Source of the DNA: Halobacteriales archaeon QS_1_68_20
GTDB lineage: Archaea > Halobacteriota > Halobacteria > Halobacteriales > PXRE01
Direction: 5' to 3'
Length of the DNA stretch: 64,000 bases
Assembly (NCBI GenBank): GCA_003021085.1
Contig: PXRE01000040.1
Span: forward strand, 62,001 to 126,000
Below are positions 50,337 to 58,492 of this stretch, in pieces. The notes beneath the pieces were generated by a model, which saw only the letters and a program-made list of their open reading frames with translations, had not been told where the DNA came from and ran no database searches. How positions within the stretch are numbered: position 1 is the stretch's first letter; each line of letters begins with the position of its first letter. The position numbers were made by a program, and so were the translations under genes.

Positions 50337-50561
50337 GCCGCCGAGTACGCCGAGGGACCGCGCGTCGGGATCGGTGGACACTCACACGTGATCGAGGACG
50401 AGGAGTTCGAACTCTTCGAGGAGGCCGAGGAGTTCGACGGCCCCACCGTCCGGGTGCTCAACCCCGGATCGGCGACCGGCGCCGACCCCGCCGACCGCGC
50501 CACGACGATGACCGCCGACGTCGAAGACGGCGAGATCGACGTGACGCTCCACGAGGCCTGA
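50337..50561 (+). pseudogene. C-terminal fragment of YfcE/MJ0936-type phosphodiesterase
   Basis: Immediately after the amidohydrolase stop, 74 codons in one frame read AAEYAEGPRVGIGGHSHVIE and later VRVLNPGSATGADPADRATT plus MTADVEDGEIDVTL, ending in TGA. This matches the second half of YfcE-type metallophosphoesterases (GH(T/S)H metal motif and LNPGS). The first half, with D-x-H and GNCD motifs, is absent and there is no start codon. It is a remnant. The remaining gap to 50708 shows nothing else. Confidence 0.7.
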
Positions 50562-50708
50562 CGATCCACCGGGCCTGACGCTCCGCGAGGCCCGAGAACG
50601 GTAGCGGGCCGGGGACAGTCAGCCATCACCCCGTCATCGGGCGAGGACCGATCCGTTCGACGGCGTCGCGGCTAACGGTGCCGAAGGCACGTCGAGAGAG
50701 GGAGTCGA

Positions 50709-50924
50709 CTATTCGGCGGCTGCCTCTTCGGGAACGTCCGGGAGCAGTCCGCCACCGACGACGAACAGGCCGGCGTACAGTGCGATGGCGCCCATGTACG
50801 CCAGCCAGAGGCCGACGACCGTCTCGCCGCCCATGACCCACTGCGAGGCGGTCAGTTCGGCAAACGCGCCGGCCAGCGTGATCGCCAGTGCGGCGACCGG
50901 TTCGAGTAGTTCCGCGATGGACAT
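50709..50924 (-). CDS. small membrane protein with two helices
   Basis: The 71-residue product has two hydrophobic segments, about 10-24 (VAALAITLAGAFAEL) and 34-60 (GETVVGLWLAYMGAIALYAGLFVVGGG), and a P/E/A-rich tail. The ATG at 50922-50924 is the first start of the frame. Family not recognised; small proteins of this kind are common in haloarchaea. It lies downstream of the helicase gene on the opposite side of a 55-base gap. Confidence 0.55.
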   Translation of the reverse strand: MSIAELLEPVAALAITLAGAFAELTASQWVMGGETVVGLWLAYMGAIALYAGLFVVGGGLLPDVPEEAAAE

Positions 50925-50979
50925 CTTCGCCGGCGGTTACCTTCCACGGGCTATAACGCTTGCGAACCAGCGGAGTTCA

Positions 50980-52809
50980 CTACTCGTGATCCCAGGCGTC
51001 GGCGAGCGGACTGCGGTCGCGGGAGCGCTGGCCGCCCGCGGACCGCTCGTCCCCGGACCGCTGGTTCGAACGGGCGGCCCGGCCGCTGTCGGTCCGTCTG
51101 CCGGCAGTCCCACCGGCGCTCGGCCGCGGCCCTGGGTCGCCGCCGACCGCGGCCGCCGGATCGAACGCCGGCAGGTCCGGTTCGGTCATGGCGTCGACCT
51201 GCTCGCGGAACCAGTCCGGCGTGTCCGCTCGCGTGCGCTCGAACAACTCCAGTAGCGACGAGTCCGCCAGGTAGGTCGCGCCGTAGTCGTCCGGCGCCCG
51301 CACCACCCGGCCGCAGGCCTGGATGACCGTCCGGAGGGCCGCCCGGCGGTACCACGCCCACTGGCCCTGCTCCAGGCGGTGGGCGACCCGCGAGTCGCGC
51401 GTATTGGGGTACGGCGCCTTGCACAGCACCTGCCAGCGACAGCGGTCGCCCTCCAGGTCCAGCGCTTCCTCCATCTTCACCGAGAGAAAGACGTCGGGGT
51501 CGTCGGTGGCCTTCCAGGTGGCCAGCGCGTCGTCCCGGCCGTCACGGTCGTGGGCGCGCACCCGCGACCCGACGCCGAAGTCGGTGAGGTGCTCCAGCAG
51601 CCGTTGCTGGATCGAGTAGGAGTGACAGTGGACCAGGCCCTTCTCGTCGTCGTGGCGTTGCATCAGTCCCACGATAGTCCGCGCGATCTCGGGGATCGTC
51701 TCGTCGCGGTGCTCGTAGGTCATCTTCCCGCAGGTCACGTCGTACAGCGGCCGGTTCTCCAGGGGGAACGTGTGGCCAACGTCCACGAGGGCGACCCGCT
51801 CGGGGTCCAGCCCCACGCCCCGGCAGAACGCCTCCTTGTTGAGGATGGTCGCCGAGAACAGCGCGAACTTCGCGCCGCGGTCCCAGACCGTCGAGTGGAG
51901 GTACCACTCGGGGGAGAGCGGCTTGATCGTGACCGACGCCTCGCCCTGGTCGACCAGCCACGTCGTCGTCCCGTCGGGGTCGCGGTAGTCCTCGACGAAC
52001 CACTGCAACTCCGAGATGCGCTCCTGCAGGCGGTCCCGCACCGCGGCCTCCTCCGGGGTGAGTTCGGGTTCAGAGATCAGGTCGTCCTTCCGGCGGCCCA
52101 GGCGCGCGGCGAGGTGCTCCGCGAACTCTGCGGCGGCGTCAGGGTCGTCGTCGACGTCGGGGACCTGCAGGTCGTCCCACCCCGGGACCGTCCGCGGGTT
52201 CAGGTCGATGGTCGCGTACATCTCCGCCCACTGGGCGAGGCCGTGGGCCTCGTCGATCACGACCACGTCGCGCTTGCGGAACACGTCGGACCCGGCGGTC
52301 TGCATGAAGTACGCCAGCGTCATCGCGGCGATGCGGCGGTTCGAGGCGATGGAGCGGTCCGAGAAGTACGGACAGCGGTGTTTCACACGGCAGTCGAAGC
52401 CCTTCTCGCGGGCGCAAGGCGCCCGGTCGACCGGCGTGTCGGTCTCCCCGGGGAGGATGCAGTCGTAGTTTGCCTTCCCGCGGACGATATTGAGGTCGTC
52501 CAGGAGCGGGTCGGCGGCGACGTCGTCCAGCTGGGAGACCTGCGGCGTCGTGTAGTAGGCCCCCGTCGGGTCGAGGCTGGCGCGGGTATTGGCGGCCTCG
52601 GCGTCGGAGGGACTGTCCCCCTCCTCGGGGCGGCGCGCGGCGCCCGTGACGGCCCGAGCCAGCAAGGACTTGCCGCTACCGGTGGGCGCGCGCACCAGCA
52701 CCACGTCGTTGCCGGCCTCGAAGGCCGCGCGGATGCGCTCCAGCGCCTCCTCCTGGTTGCCACGGTAGGAAGGTGCGGGGAACTCCTCGGGAATGCGGGC
52801 GGGGTTCAC
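50980..52809 (-). CDS. XPD/DinG-like superfamily 2 DNA helicase with Fe-S motif
   Basis: The 609-residue product starts NPARIPEEFPAPSYRGNQEEAL after GTG at 52809. It has Walker A APTGSGKSLLAR, an iron-sulfur-type Cys set (YDCILPGETD ... DRAPCAREKGFDCRVKHRCPYF, four Cys), motif II DEAH in VVIDEAHGLAQWAE, motif III FALFSATIL, and C-terminal motifs VHCHSYSIQQR and VIQACGRVVRAPDDYG. This is the Rad3/XPD group; a second family besides the Ski2-like helicase at 13302. The C-terminal 55 residues are G/R/S-rich and disordered. The upstream frame extension is rejected. Confidence 0.88.
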   Translation of the reverse strand: MNPARIPEEFPAPSYRGNQEEALERIRAAFEAGNDVVLVRAPTGSGKSLLARAVTGAARRPEEGDSPSDAEAANTRASLDPTGAYYTTPQVSQLDDVAADPLLDDLNIVRGKANYDCILPGETDTPVDRAPCAREKGFDCRVKHRCPYFSDRSIASNRRIAAMTLAYFMQTAGSDVFRKRDVVVIDEAHGLAQWAEMYATIDLNPRTVPGWDDLQVPDVDDDPDAAAEFAEHLAARLGRRKDDLISEPELTPEEAAVRDRLQERISELQWFVEDYRDPDGTTTWLVDQGEASVTIKPLSPEWYLHSTVWDRGAKFALFSATILNKEAFCRGVGLDPERVALVDVGHTFPLENRPLYDVTCGKMTYEHRDETIPEIARTIVGLMQRHDDEKGLVHCHSYSIQQRLLEHLTDFGVGSRVRAHDRDGRDDALATWKATDDPDVFLSVKMEEALDLEGDRCRWQVLCKAPYPNTRDSRVAHRLEQGQWAWYRRAALRTVIQACGRVVRAPDDYGATYLADSSLLELFERTRADTPDWFREQVDAMTEPDLPAFDPAAAVGGDPGPRPSAGGTAGRRTDSGRAARSNQRSGDERSAGGQRSRDRSPLADAWDHE

Positions 52810-52906
52810 CGTACGGGAACGCGGCCGGCGGATCCCTAAAGTCACCGGAAGCGGTCGGGTTCCCGACATCGAAACGTTCGAACGCCTGGAGGCCCCAACC
52901 CCGGCC

Positions 52907-52996
52907 ATGGACCGCAAGCAGTGGCTCGCCGTCTTCCTCGTCCTCCTGATGATCGGATCGACGCTCGCGTACGCCGGCGTGAGCGGGCTGTTCTGA
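52907..52996 (+). CDS. 29-residue single-helix membrane peptide
   Basis: ATG at 52907 gives MDRKQWLAVFLVLLMIGSTL followed by AYAGVSGLF and a stop. A charged start, one strong hydrophobic helix and no other feature. I recall near-identical tiny proteins in many haloarchaea, in the same convergent setting, so it is probably real. It lies between the helicase start (on the other strand) and a 67-residue zinc protein whose stop is two bases away. Confidence 0.7.
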   Translation: MDRKQWLAVFLVLLMIGSTLAYAGVSGLF

Positions 52997-52997
52997 C

Positions 52998-53201
52998 CTA
53001 CTCCGACAGCGCGGACACGTCCTCCGCGGTCGGCCGGTCCGGGAGGCGTTCGATACAGCCGAAACAGAGGAAGTGTTCGGACCCGTCCTCCAGTTCCAGG
53101 GTCATCCCGCCGGTCGGCGTCTTCTCCATGGTCCAGAGGTTGGCGATGCCGCCGGCGATAGTTACCTCCTCGGCGCAGGTGTCACACGGCTCCGTGGTCA
53201 T
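52998..53201 (-). CDS. small zinc-ribbon protein
   Basis: The 67-residue product has two C-x-x-C pairs, CDTC (6-9) and CFGC (46-49), spaced by a beta-rich segment (GGIANLWTMEKTPTGGMTLELED), typical of haloarchaeal zinc ribbons (DUF7561-like, from memory). No catalytic motif is visible. It converges with the 29-residue membrane peptide with one base between the stops. Confidence 0.7.
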   Translation of the reverse strand: MTTEPCDTCAEEVTIAGGIANLWTMEKTPTGGMTLELEDGSEHFLCFGCIERLPDRPTAEDVSALSE

Positions 53202-53279
53202 ACCTGTCGGTGGTCACCCACCGACAAATGTCTTGCCGCGGCGAGCGGCGGCCGGGGGTTACCCGGCGACGTACCCGGG

Positions 53280-53624
53280 TTACGCAGCCGAACCCCGGTA
53301 CTGGTAGTTACCGAAGCCGAGTATGGGCCAGAAGATGAAGCTAAGGATCCACAGGCCCAGTCCGAACCCGATGCCCTGTCCGAAGGACTTCGCCACGTCC
53401 GTGAACATCCGGTAGGCGACGTAGATGTTTACCAGTGGGACGAACATCCCGATGAACCAGATGATGTCGTCGTTGCCGCCGATGCGAAGCATAACCCAGT
53501 AGTTGTAGAACGGGATGATCACCGCCCACCCCGGCTCACCGGCCTTCGTGAACGCTTTCCACATCCCCGCCAGGACCACGACGGTGAAACCCAGTGCCAC
53601 CAGCGGTACGAGTGCTTCTGCCAT
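53280..53624 (-). CDS. DUF5684-type membrane protein
   Basis: The 114-residue product has three hydrophobic stretches: 4-22 (ALVPLVALGFTVVVLAGMW), 48-75 (region around NDDIIWFIGMFVPLVNIYVAY) and 86-103 (GFGLGLWILSFIFWPILGFG). It also carries the family segment FTKAGEPGWAVIIPFYNYWVML, matching DUF5684 (signal-peptidase-I-like small membrane proteins of unknown function). The ATG at 53624 gives the family start AEALVPLVALGF. Confidence 0.8.
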   Translation of the reverse strand: MAEALVPLVALGFTVVVLAGMWKAFTKAGEPGWAVIIPFYNYWVMLRIGGNDDIIWFIGMFVPLVNIYVAYRMFTDVAKSFGQGIGFGLGLWILSFIFWPILGFGNYQYRGSAA

Positions 53625-53791
53625 AGTACCGCGTGTATTTGCCGCACCCCCTCACTTAAAGTTTCGGCCTGATTTCACGAATTGCGGGCCGACCCCCGGA
53701 GAACGAACACAGTTCCGGCCGCTCCCGGTCCAGTTAGCGACGGATCGTAGGGAGAAAATCGACTGCCAGCACCGGCCCCGGATCCGTCCGT

Positions 53792-55417
53792 TCATCGCTC
53801 GGCGGCGTCGAAGGAGATGTCGAGTTCGTCGAGTTTCTCCTCGACCGCCTCGCGTTTCTCCTGGTGTTCCTCGAGGAACTCCCGCATCAACTCGGCGGCC
53901 TGCTCCTTGCATCCACCACAGAGGCGTTCGCCGCCGACGCACTCGTCGTAGACCTCTCTGGCGAACTCGTCGTCGTCGCCGGCCAACAGGTAGGCGTACA
54001 GTTCGTACACCGGGCACTCGTCGGCCTTCCCGCCGAGTTCGCGCTGTTTCTCGGCCGTCTCGCGGCCGCCGGTCGTCGCGGCCTTGACCTTGTCGTAGCC
54101 CTCCTCGGGGTCGTCCAGGAGCGAGATGTGGGAAGCGGGGATCGAGGAGGACATCTTGCCGCCCGTGAGGCCGGTCATGAAGCGGTGGTAGATCGAGGAA
54201 GGCATCTGGAAGCCGTAGCCGCCGTGGTCGAGTTCGACCTCGCGGGCCAGTTCCTCGGCCTCCGTGCGGTCCATCTCGAAGGCGTCGACGTGGGCGTCGT
54301 AGACGCGCTTCTCGCCGCCGACGGCCTCGATCAGCGCCTCGAACGCGTCCTCGTCCGCGCGCTGGTCGAGGAGCCGGACCCGGGGCCGCAGGGGTTCCTT
54401 GCCCGCGGCCTCCAGTTTCTCGACTGCCGACTGGCGGGCCTCCACCGGTGTCGGCCGGTGGTCACGCAACCACTCGGCGGCGTCCTCACAGCGCACGTCG
54501 CCGTCGGTCTCCTCGCGCAACTGGTCGTACGCGAACCCGATGAGGTCCCGCTCCTCCGGGGTCGCCTCGAAACTGGCGTAGGCCTCGGTGACGCCGAAGT
54601 ACCGCATCCGCGCGGCGAGGTCCCTGGCGAGGCGGACGTGTGGGTCCTGGTCGGGCCCCACCGGGATGACGGTCGGCTTCGGTTCGTCGAGCTGGGGGTA
54701 GAGGATGTCGGCCATCTGGGTGACGACCGACTGCATGTGCGAGACGTCCGTCTCGCCGTCGAAGCCGTAGATGGCCTGCAACTCCGAGAAGTTGGCCTCG
54801 ATGCCGAGTTCGAACGCCAGGTCCTGGAGCACGCGGTTGTCCGACTGCCGGTACAGTTCGCCATCGTCGGGGTCGAACCCCAGCGCGAGCAACGACAGCA
54901 CGTAGTCGCGGGCGTGCTGGTCGATCTCTTCCCAGGTCATCCCGCGGGCGGAGTGGGCTTCGAGGTCCGCGATCAGACCGTAGGTGTCCCCGCCCTGCTT
55001 TTGGTGCCAGATCAACTCGTCGAAGACGAGTTTGTGGCCGATGTGAGGGTCGCCGGTCGGCATGAACCCCGAGAGGGCGGCGAACTCCTCGCCGTCGCGC
55101 ATCGCCTCGGCGATCCGTCGGTAGTCGCGGTGGCCGAAGATGACCCCGCGGCGCATCAGGTAGTGGGGGTCCGGTATCTCTCCCAGCACCTCGTCGAACT
55201 CCTCGATGCCGAAGTCCTCGAACAGTTTCCGGTAGTCCGCTACGGTCGACGAGCCCCAGGGGTCCAGCGTCACGTCGTCCGCGCCGGCCGCGCCTCCGTC
55301 GGTCCGTAGGGCCGGGTCCTCGCGGGAGTCAAACGCCTCCCCACGCCAGCCTCGCCCGTCGCTGGCTTGCTGGTCGACGGGCGATTCCTCCTCGGTGGGC
55401 TCGCGTTCGCTGGTCAT
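53792..55417 (-). CDS. trpS: tryptophan-tRNA ligase
   Basis: TrpS charges tRNA-Trp. The 541-residue product is a class-I aminoacyl-tRNA synthetase with the HIGH-type motif in GDPHIGHKLVF, the tRNA/amino-acid domain, the Cys-rich RLCGGCKEQ near the C-terminus and the KMSSS motif in TGGKMSSSIP. A 60-residue acidic, probably disordered N-terminal extension (EREPTEEESPVDQQ) precedes the catalytic core, seen also in haloarchaeal relatives. The ATG at 55417 is chosen over one 11 codons upstream because it follows the AT-rich promoter more naturally. Confidence 0.94.
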   Translation of the reverse strand: MTSEREPTEEESPVDQQASDGRGWRGEAFDSREDPALRTDGGAAGADDVTLDPWGSSTVADYRKLFEDFGIEEFDEVLGEIPDPHYLMRRGVIFGHRDYRRIAEAMRDGEEFAALSGFMPTGDPHIGHKLVFDELIWHQKQGGDTYGLIADLEAHSARGMTWEEIDQHARDYVLSLLALGFDPDDGELYRQSDNRVLQDLAFELGIEANFSELQAIYGFDGETDVSHMQSVVTQMADILYPQLDEPKPTVIPVGPDQDPHVRLARDLAARMRYFGVTEAYASFEATPEERDLIGFAYDQLREETDGDVRCEDAAEWLRDHRPTPVEARQSAVEKLEAAGKEPLRPRVRLLDQRADEDAFEALIEAVGGEKRVYDAHVDAFEMDRTEAEELAREVELDHGGYGFQMPSSIYHRFMTGLTGGKMSSSIPASHISLLDDPEEGYDKVKAATTGGRETAEKQRELGGKADECPVYELYAYLLAGDDDEFAREVYDECVGGERLCGGCKEQAAELMREFLEEHQEKREAVEEKLDELDISFDAAER

Positions 55418-55855
55418 CGAACTATCTGACCAGGGGAGCGGACGGCGCAAAAAGCGTTCGCTTCGGCGGTCCGCGGTGACGCTCGAACCACTGCTCCACT
55501 CCCCCTCGCCAGGCGCGCGCGAGACCCGAGTCGAGGCCGAATCTCCTATTTTACTTATATACTCCGCGGACCCTTATAAACGACCGCGCGACGAACGGCC
55601 CGAACGACCGGACTTCGGGAGCCTCCAACGCGGGCCGACGAGCCGGACGCACTCTGGCGATTCCGGTGGCTGTCGACCACGCCGCACCCGAACCCTTAAT
55701 AGCCCGCCGTCCGAATTTATAAGTAGATAGTAAATTAAACTCCGATAACAACTTTTTGGAAGAGTATCGACTATCGGTACAAGCCCGAGGACAGCCCCAT
55801 CTCCACCGTTACGGCACGGACGCACTGCACGACGACCAGCCACTGCTACGCAATA
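55418..55855. other. divergent promoter region without genes
   Basis: This 438-base gap has no credible gene. Two AT-rich clusters occur: TTTTACTTATATAC near 55550-55562 with CCCTTATAAACG at 55571-55580, and a long cluster at 55690-55760 (CTTAATAG, GAATTTATAAGTAGATAG, AAATTAAAC). They are probable promoters for trpS on the minus strand and for the gene at 55856 on the plus strand. Confidence 0.5.
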
Positions 55856-56239
55856 ATGACAGGAAGCAGACATTCGGCCGGGGGCGGGCCCGCGTCCGGG
55901 ATCCGGCCGGCCGAAGCCGACGGCGCATCGACCAGCACGACGCCTGCCGACCTCGCGGACCTCGTCGACGACGAAGAGGTGGCGCTCCGTGAAGGGACCG
56001 TCACCCACGAAGAGCGGGACTACTGCGAGAGCGAGGCCGCCGGTCGTGCCATCGTCGGCGTGACCGACGAGCAGGGCCGGGTACTGGTTCTGTTCAACGA
56101 AACGGCGGACCGGCCGGCGCTGCCCAACGAGGTAGTCGACCCTGGCGACGACTGGGCATCGGTCGGCCGCCGGGCCGTCGACGCCCCCGACGAGGGCTGG
56201 ACCGGCCGGGCCAACCCCTGCGTGTACGTGCCGACGTGA
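55856..56239 (+). CDS. hypothetical protein, NUDIX-like N-terminal part without Nudix box
   Basis: The 127-residue product has a disordered first 25 residues, then a segment (LADLVDDEEVALREGTVTHEERDYCESEAAGRAIVGVTDEQGRVLVLFNETADRPALPNEVVDPGDDW, given in parts) like the first part of haloarchaeal NUDIX hydrolases, up to the strand before the Nudix box. The catalytic box itself is absent and the frame ends VDAPDEGWTGRANPCVYVPT. It is either a truncated NUDIX gene or a small domain protein. The start ATG at 55856 follows CAATAATG. Confidence 0.45.
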   Translation: MTGSRHSAGGGPASGIRPAEADGASTSTTPADLADLVDDEEVALREGTVTHEERDYCESEAAGRAIVGVTDEQGRVLVLFNETADRPALPNEVVDPGDDWASVGRRAVDAPDEGWTGRANPCVYVPT

Positions 56240-56300
56240 TCCACGGCGGGGCGTCCCACCGACTGGTCGCGGCGTTCCCCGCCGACCCCGAACCGCCGAA

Positions 56301-56450
56301 CTACGCGATTTCGTAGGTAGCGATAGATTCGGAGTCGCATTCCGGACAGCGGTCGGCCCGCTCCGGGACGCTCGCCCCGCAGTGGCGGCACTCGACGACG
56401 GTCTCGGCCCGCCGCCGACCCCCCACCAGCAGTTCCAGGAGTCGCCTCAT
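56301..56450 (-). CDS. 49-residue zinc-ribbon protein
   Basis: The minus strand from ATG at 56450 reads MRRLLELLVGGRRRAETVVE followed by a Cys4 ribbon (CRHCGAS ... RCPECDSES) and ATYEIA, stop at 56301. The two C-x-x-C pairs are spaced as in rubredoxin-like zinc ribbons. It lies downstream of endA (88 bases) on the same strand and may be co-transcribed with it. The role is unknown; the N-terminal basic helix could contact nucleic acid. Confidence 0.7.
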   Translation of the reverse strand: MRRLLELLVGGRRRAETVVECRHCGASVPERADRCPECDSESIATYEIA

Positions 56451-56538
56451 CGCCCGCCCCTCGCGTAAGCCCCGGGAAGTGTCTTCTGTTTCGTCGCCAG
56501 ACGGCGCCAGGGCGTGGCCCGGGCGGCTTCCTGCCTGG

Positions 56539-57585
56539 TCAGGGCGTCAGACGGCGGACCGCCAGCCACTCGACGTCGCTCTCCCCGGGGACGAGCGCGA
56601 AGACCATCTCCTTGCGGACGCCGTGGGCCAGGCGCACGTCCAGCGCCAGGTCCCGGGGCAGGAACGTGTGCCCGGCGGGGACCACCCGGACCAGGCGCTC
56701 GGAGTGCCCCAGCGACTCGACGTCCTCCACCTCGCGGTAGGTGCGGAAGTCCGCGCCGAACTTGAAGCCGGTCTTCGGGACGACGCCCGCCTCCCGGAGC
56801 GCGGCGTAGGCCCGCAACCGGCGGTCGAACCGGTCGCCCTCGACGTTGCGGCCCGCGTCCACGATGCCCTCGTAACCCGCTTCCACGTCGACGGCCCCGC
56901 GGGCGGCCAGGTACGCGGCCTCCAGCAGGGACAACTGGAGCGCGTCGGTGCCGACGCCCTCCCGCTCGGCCAGCTGCTGGCCGTAGAACGCCCGCCGGTG
57001 GAGGTCCGCCGGCGGGTCCCACAGGAGCACCCGGTCGGCGAGCAGACTGCCGGGCACCCCCTCCGGGAGGTCCGTCTCCGTCCCGCCGTCGACGTCGATG
57101 TGTTCGGTCTCGAAGTAGGTCACCTCGCTCTCCTCGTCGACGACGGCGAGGACCCTGTCGCCCAGGTCGGTCGCCTGGACCGCCGTGCGCTCGCCGACGG
57201 CGCGGACGCGGTAGGCGACGTCGCCCTCCTGGGGGCCTTTGCCGCGTGGATAGACCACGAAGTCCACGTCTTCGGCGGGGTCCGGCACCCAGCCCTCCCG
57301 GGCCGGCGAGAGGTAGAACCCACGCCGCCGGAGGTCCGAGTACACGAGAAACCGGACGCCGAAGCCGTCGCCCGTCGAGTCCGCGAAGAACGCCTGGAAC
57401 CCCATGCGCTCGCCCGCGTCGGCGACCGTCTCGACGTCGCCGCGCAACAACAGGTGGGCGGCCTCCACCCGCGAGAGGGCGACCTCGTTGCCCTCCAGCG
57501 GTCTGCCGTACCCGCTGGCGTCGTAGAAGCGCTGGCGGGCGTCGCCCCCGACGACCACCTCGTCGCCCCGGCGTTCGCCGTGCAT
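56539..57585 (-). CDS. endA: tRNA-splicing endonuclease
   Basis: EndA cuts introns from pre-tRNA at the bulge-helix-bulge. The 348-residue product is the haloarchaeal fused form: a degenerate N-terminal repeat (VALSRVEAAHLLLRGDVETVADAGE ... YSDLRRRGFYLSP) and a catalytic C-terminal repeat (LSLLEAAYLAARGAVDV ... YAALREAGVVPKTGFKFGADFRTY) with the catalytic Tyr, the His in LGHSERLVRVVP and the Lys in RLAHGVRKEMVFA. Two such chains make the active dimer. The start is the ATG at 57585 (HGERRGDEVVVGGDARQRFY). Confidence 0.93.
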   Translation of the reverse strand: MHGERRGDEVVVGGDARQRFYDASGYGRPLEGNEVALSRVEAAHLLLRGDVETVADAGERMGFQAFFADSTGDGFGVRFLVYSDLRRRGFYLSPAREGWVPDPAEDVDFVVYPRGKGPQEGDVAYRVRAVGERTAVQATDLGDRVLAVVDEESEVTYFETEHIDVDGGTETDLPEGVPGSLLADRVLLWDPPADLHRRAFYGQQLAEREGVGTDALQLSLLEAAYLAARGAVDVEAGYEGIVDAGRNVEGDRFDRRLRAYAALREAGVVPKTGFKFGADFRTYREVEDVESLGHSERLVRVVPAGHTFLPRDLALDVRLAHGVRKEMVFALVPGESDVEWLAVRRLTP

Positions 57586-57654
57586 CTACCCGCCCGTCGG
57601 GCGGCGCCCCCCATAGGGACTGCGGTCCGCGGTTCCGGCGCCTCATGCTCGCCC

Positions 57655-58389
57655 CTACGAGGCCTCCCCGCAGGTCGGATCCAGACACCGCCGTCCGTCG
57701 TCCACCTGGAACGCCGGCAGGCCACAGTCACAGGTCCCGTCCGCGACGCCGCGAGGGACGGCGAAACTCGCCGTGCAGTCGGGGTAGTCCGCACAGCCCG
57801 CGATCAGGCCGGTGCGCCGCAGGATCCGGAGGTCGCCCCCGCACTCGGGGCAGTTCCACTCGCGGTCGAACCGTGCTTTCACCGCCTCGTCCAGCGGTTC
57901 GCAGGTCCGGTCGACGCACACCTCGAAGGCGTCGCCACGTTCGACTGCCACCAGCGGGAGGCCGCAGTCACAGGACTCCTCGCGGACGGCGGCGTCCGCG
58001 GGCAGGCCGTAGCGCGACTCGCAGTCCAGGCAGGCGATGGCGCCGTCCGCCCGGACCAGCGTGCCGTCACAGTCCGGGCACGGGCCGACTGGCGCGCCCG
58101 CGGGCGAGGCCGGGAACCGCTCGAAGCCGTGGGCGGCGTGGACGGTCACCCGGAGGTGGCGGTCGCCGTCCTGGGCGAGGACCGTCTCCGGTTCCGCCCG
58201 CGAGCAGGAGACGGCGTCGGCCCGGGTCAGCCACTCTACCGGTTGGTAGCCGTCGGCGTCGTGGACGAAGACGGTGTTGTCGGGTTTGACGACGGTCGCG
58301 ACGTGGCCGCGCTCCTCGCGGCGCCCGTCGCCGTCGGTGTACGTGACCGTGCAGTCGCCCGCGAGCACGCGGATGGGTTCGTCGGGCAT
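57655..58389 (-). CDS. NucS-like N-terminal domain with topoisomerase C4 zinc fingers
   Basis: The 244-residue product starts with a NucS-like DNA-binding domain (about 1-80: IRVLAGDCTVTYTDGDGRRE ... VVKPDNTVFVHDADGYQPVEWL) but lacks the NucS nuclease part. In its place are four Cys4 motifs of the topoisomerase I C-terminal type: CPDCDG/CLDC, CDCGLP/CVDRTC, CPECGG/CADYPDC and CDCGLP/CLDPTC. It should bind single-stranded DNA or RNA; enzymatic activity is not visible. It lies upstream of endA on the same strand. Start is the ATG at 58389. Confidence 0.8.
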   Translation of the reverse strand: MPDEPIRVLAGDCTVTYTDGDGRREERGHVATVVKPDNTVFVHDADGYQPVEWLTRADAVSCSRAEPETVLAQDGDRHLRVTVHAAHGFERFPASPAGAPVGPCPDCDGTLVRADGAIACLDCESRYGLPADAAVREESCDCGLPLVAVERGDAFEVCVDRTCEPLDEAVKARFDREWNCPECGGDLRILRRTGLIAGCADYPDCTASFAVPRGVADGTCDCGLPAFQVDDGRRCLDPTCGEAS

Positions 58390-58461
58390 GGCGACGTTGG
58401 TCGCGCCTTCTCGGATAAACCCTCGCCGGGCCGACGTGTAGGCGATTCGAAACCGACACTG

Positions 58462-58479
58462 TTTTAGGCCCGCCTAAAA
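58462..58479 (+). promoter_or_regulatory. palindromic iron-box-like operator before the RGP-like gene
   Basis: TTTTAGGCCCGCCTAAAA is a perfect palindrome with a CC centre. It ends 13 bases before the ATG at 58493, over the expected TATA and start-site region. The core TTTAGGC-NN-(G/A)CCTAAA is shared with the box at 59724-59739 and resembles DtxR/IdeR/SirR-type iron boxes. Confidence 0.75.
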
Positions 58480-58492
58480 GATATCAAGCAAG

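Noticed and set aside
50626-50841. 71-codon frame on the minus strand overlapping the membrane protein at 50709
   Set aside because: Arg-rich shadow sequence; the overlapping frame has two clear membrane helices.
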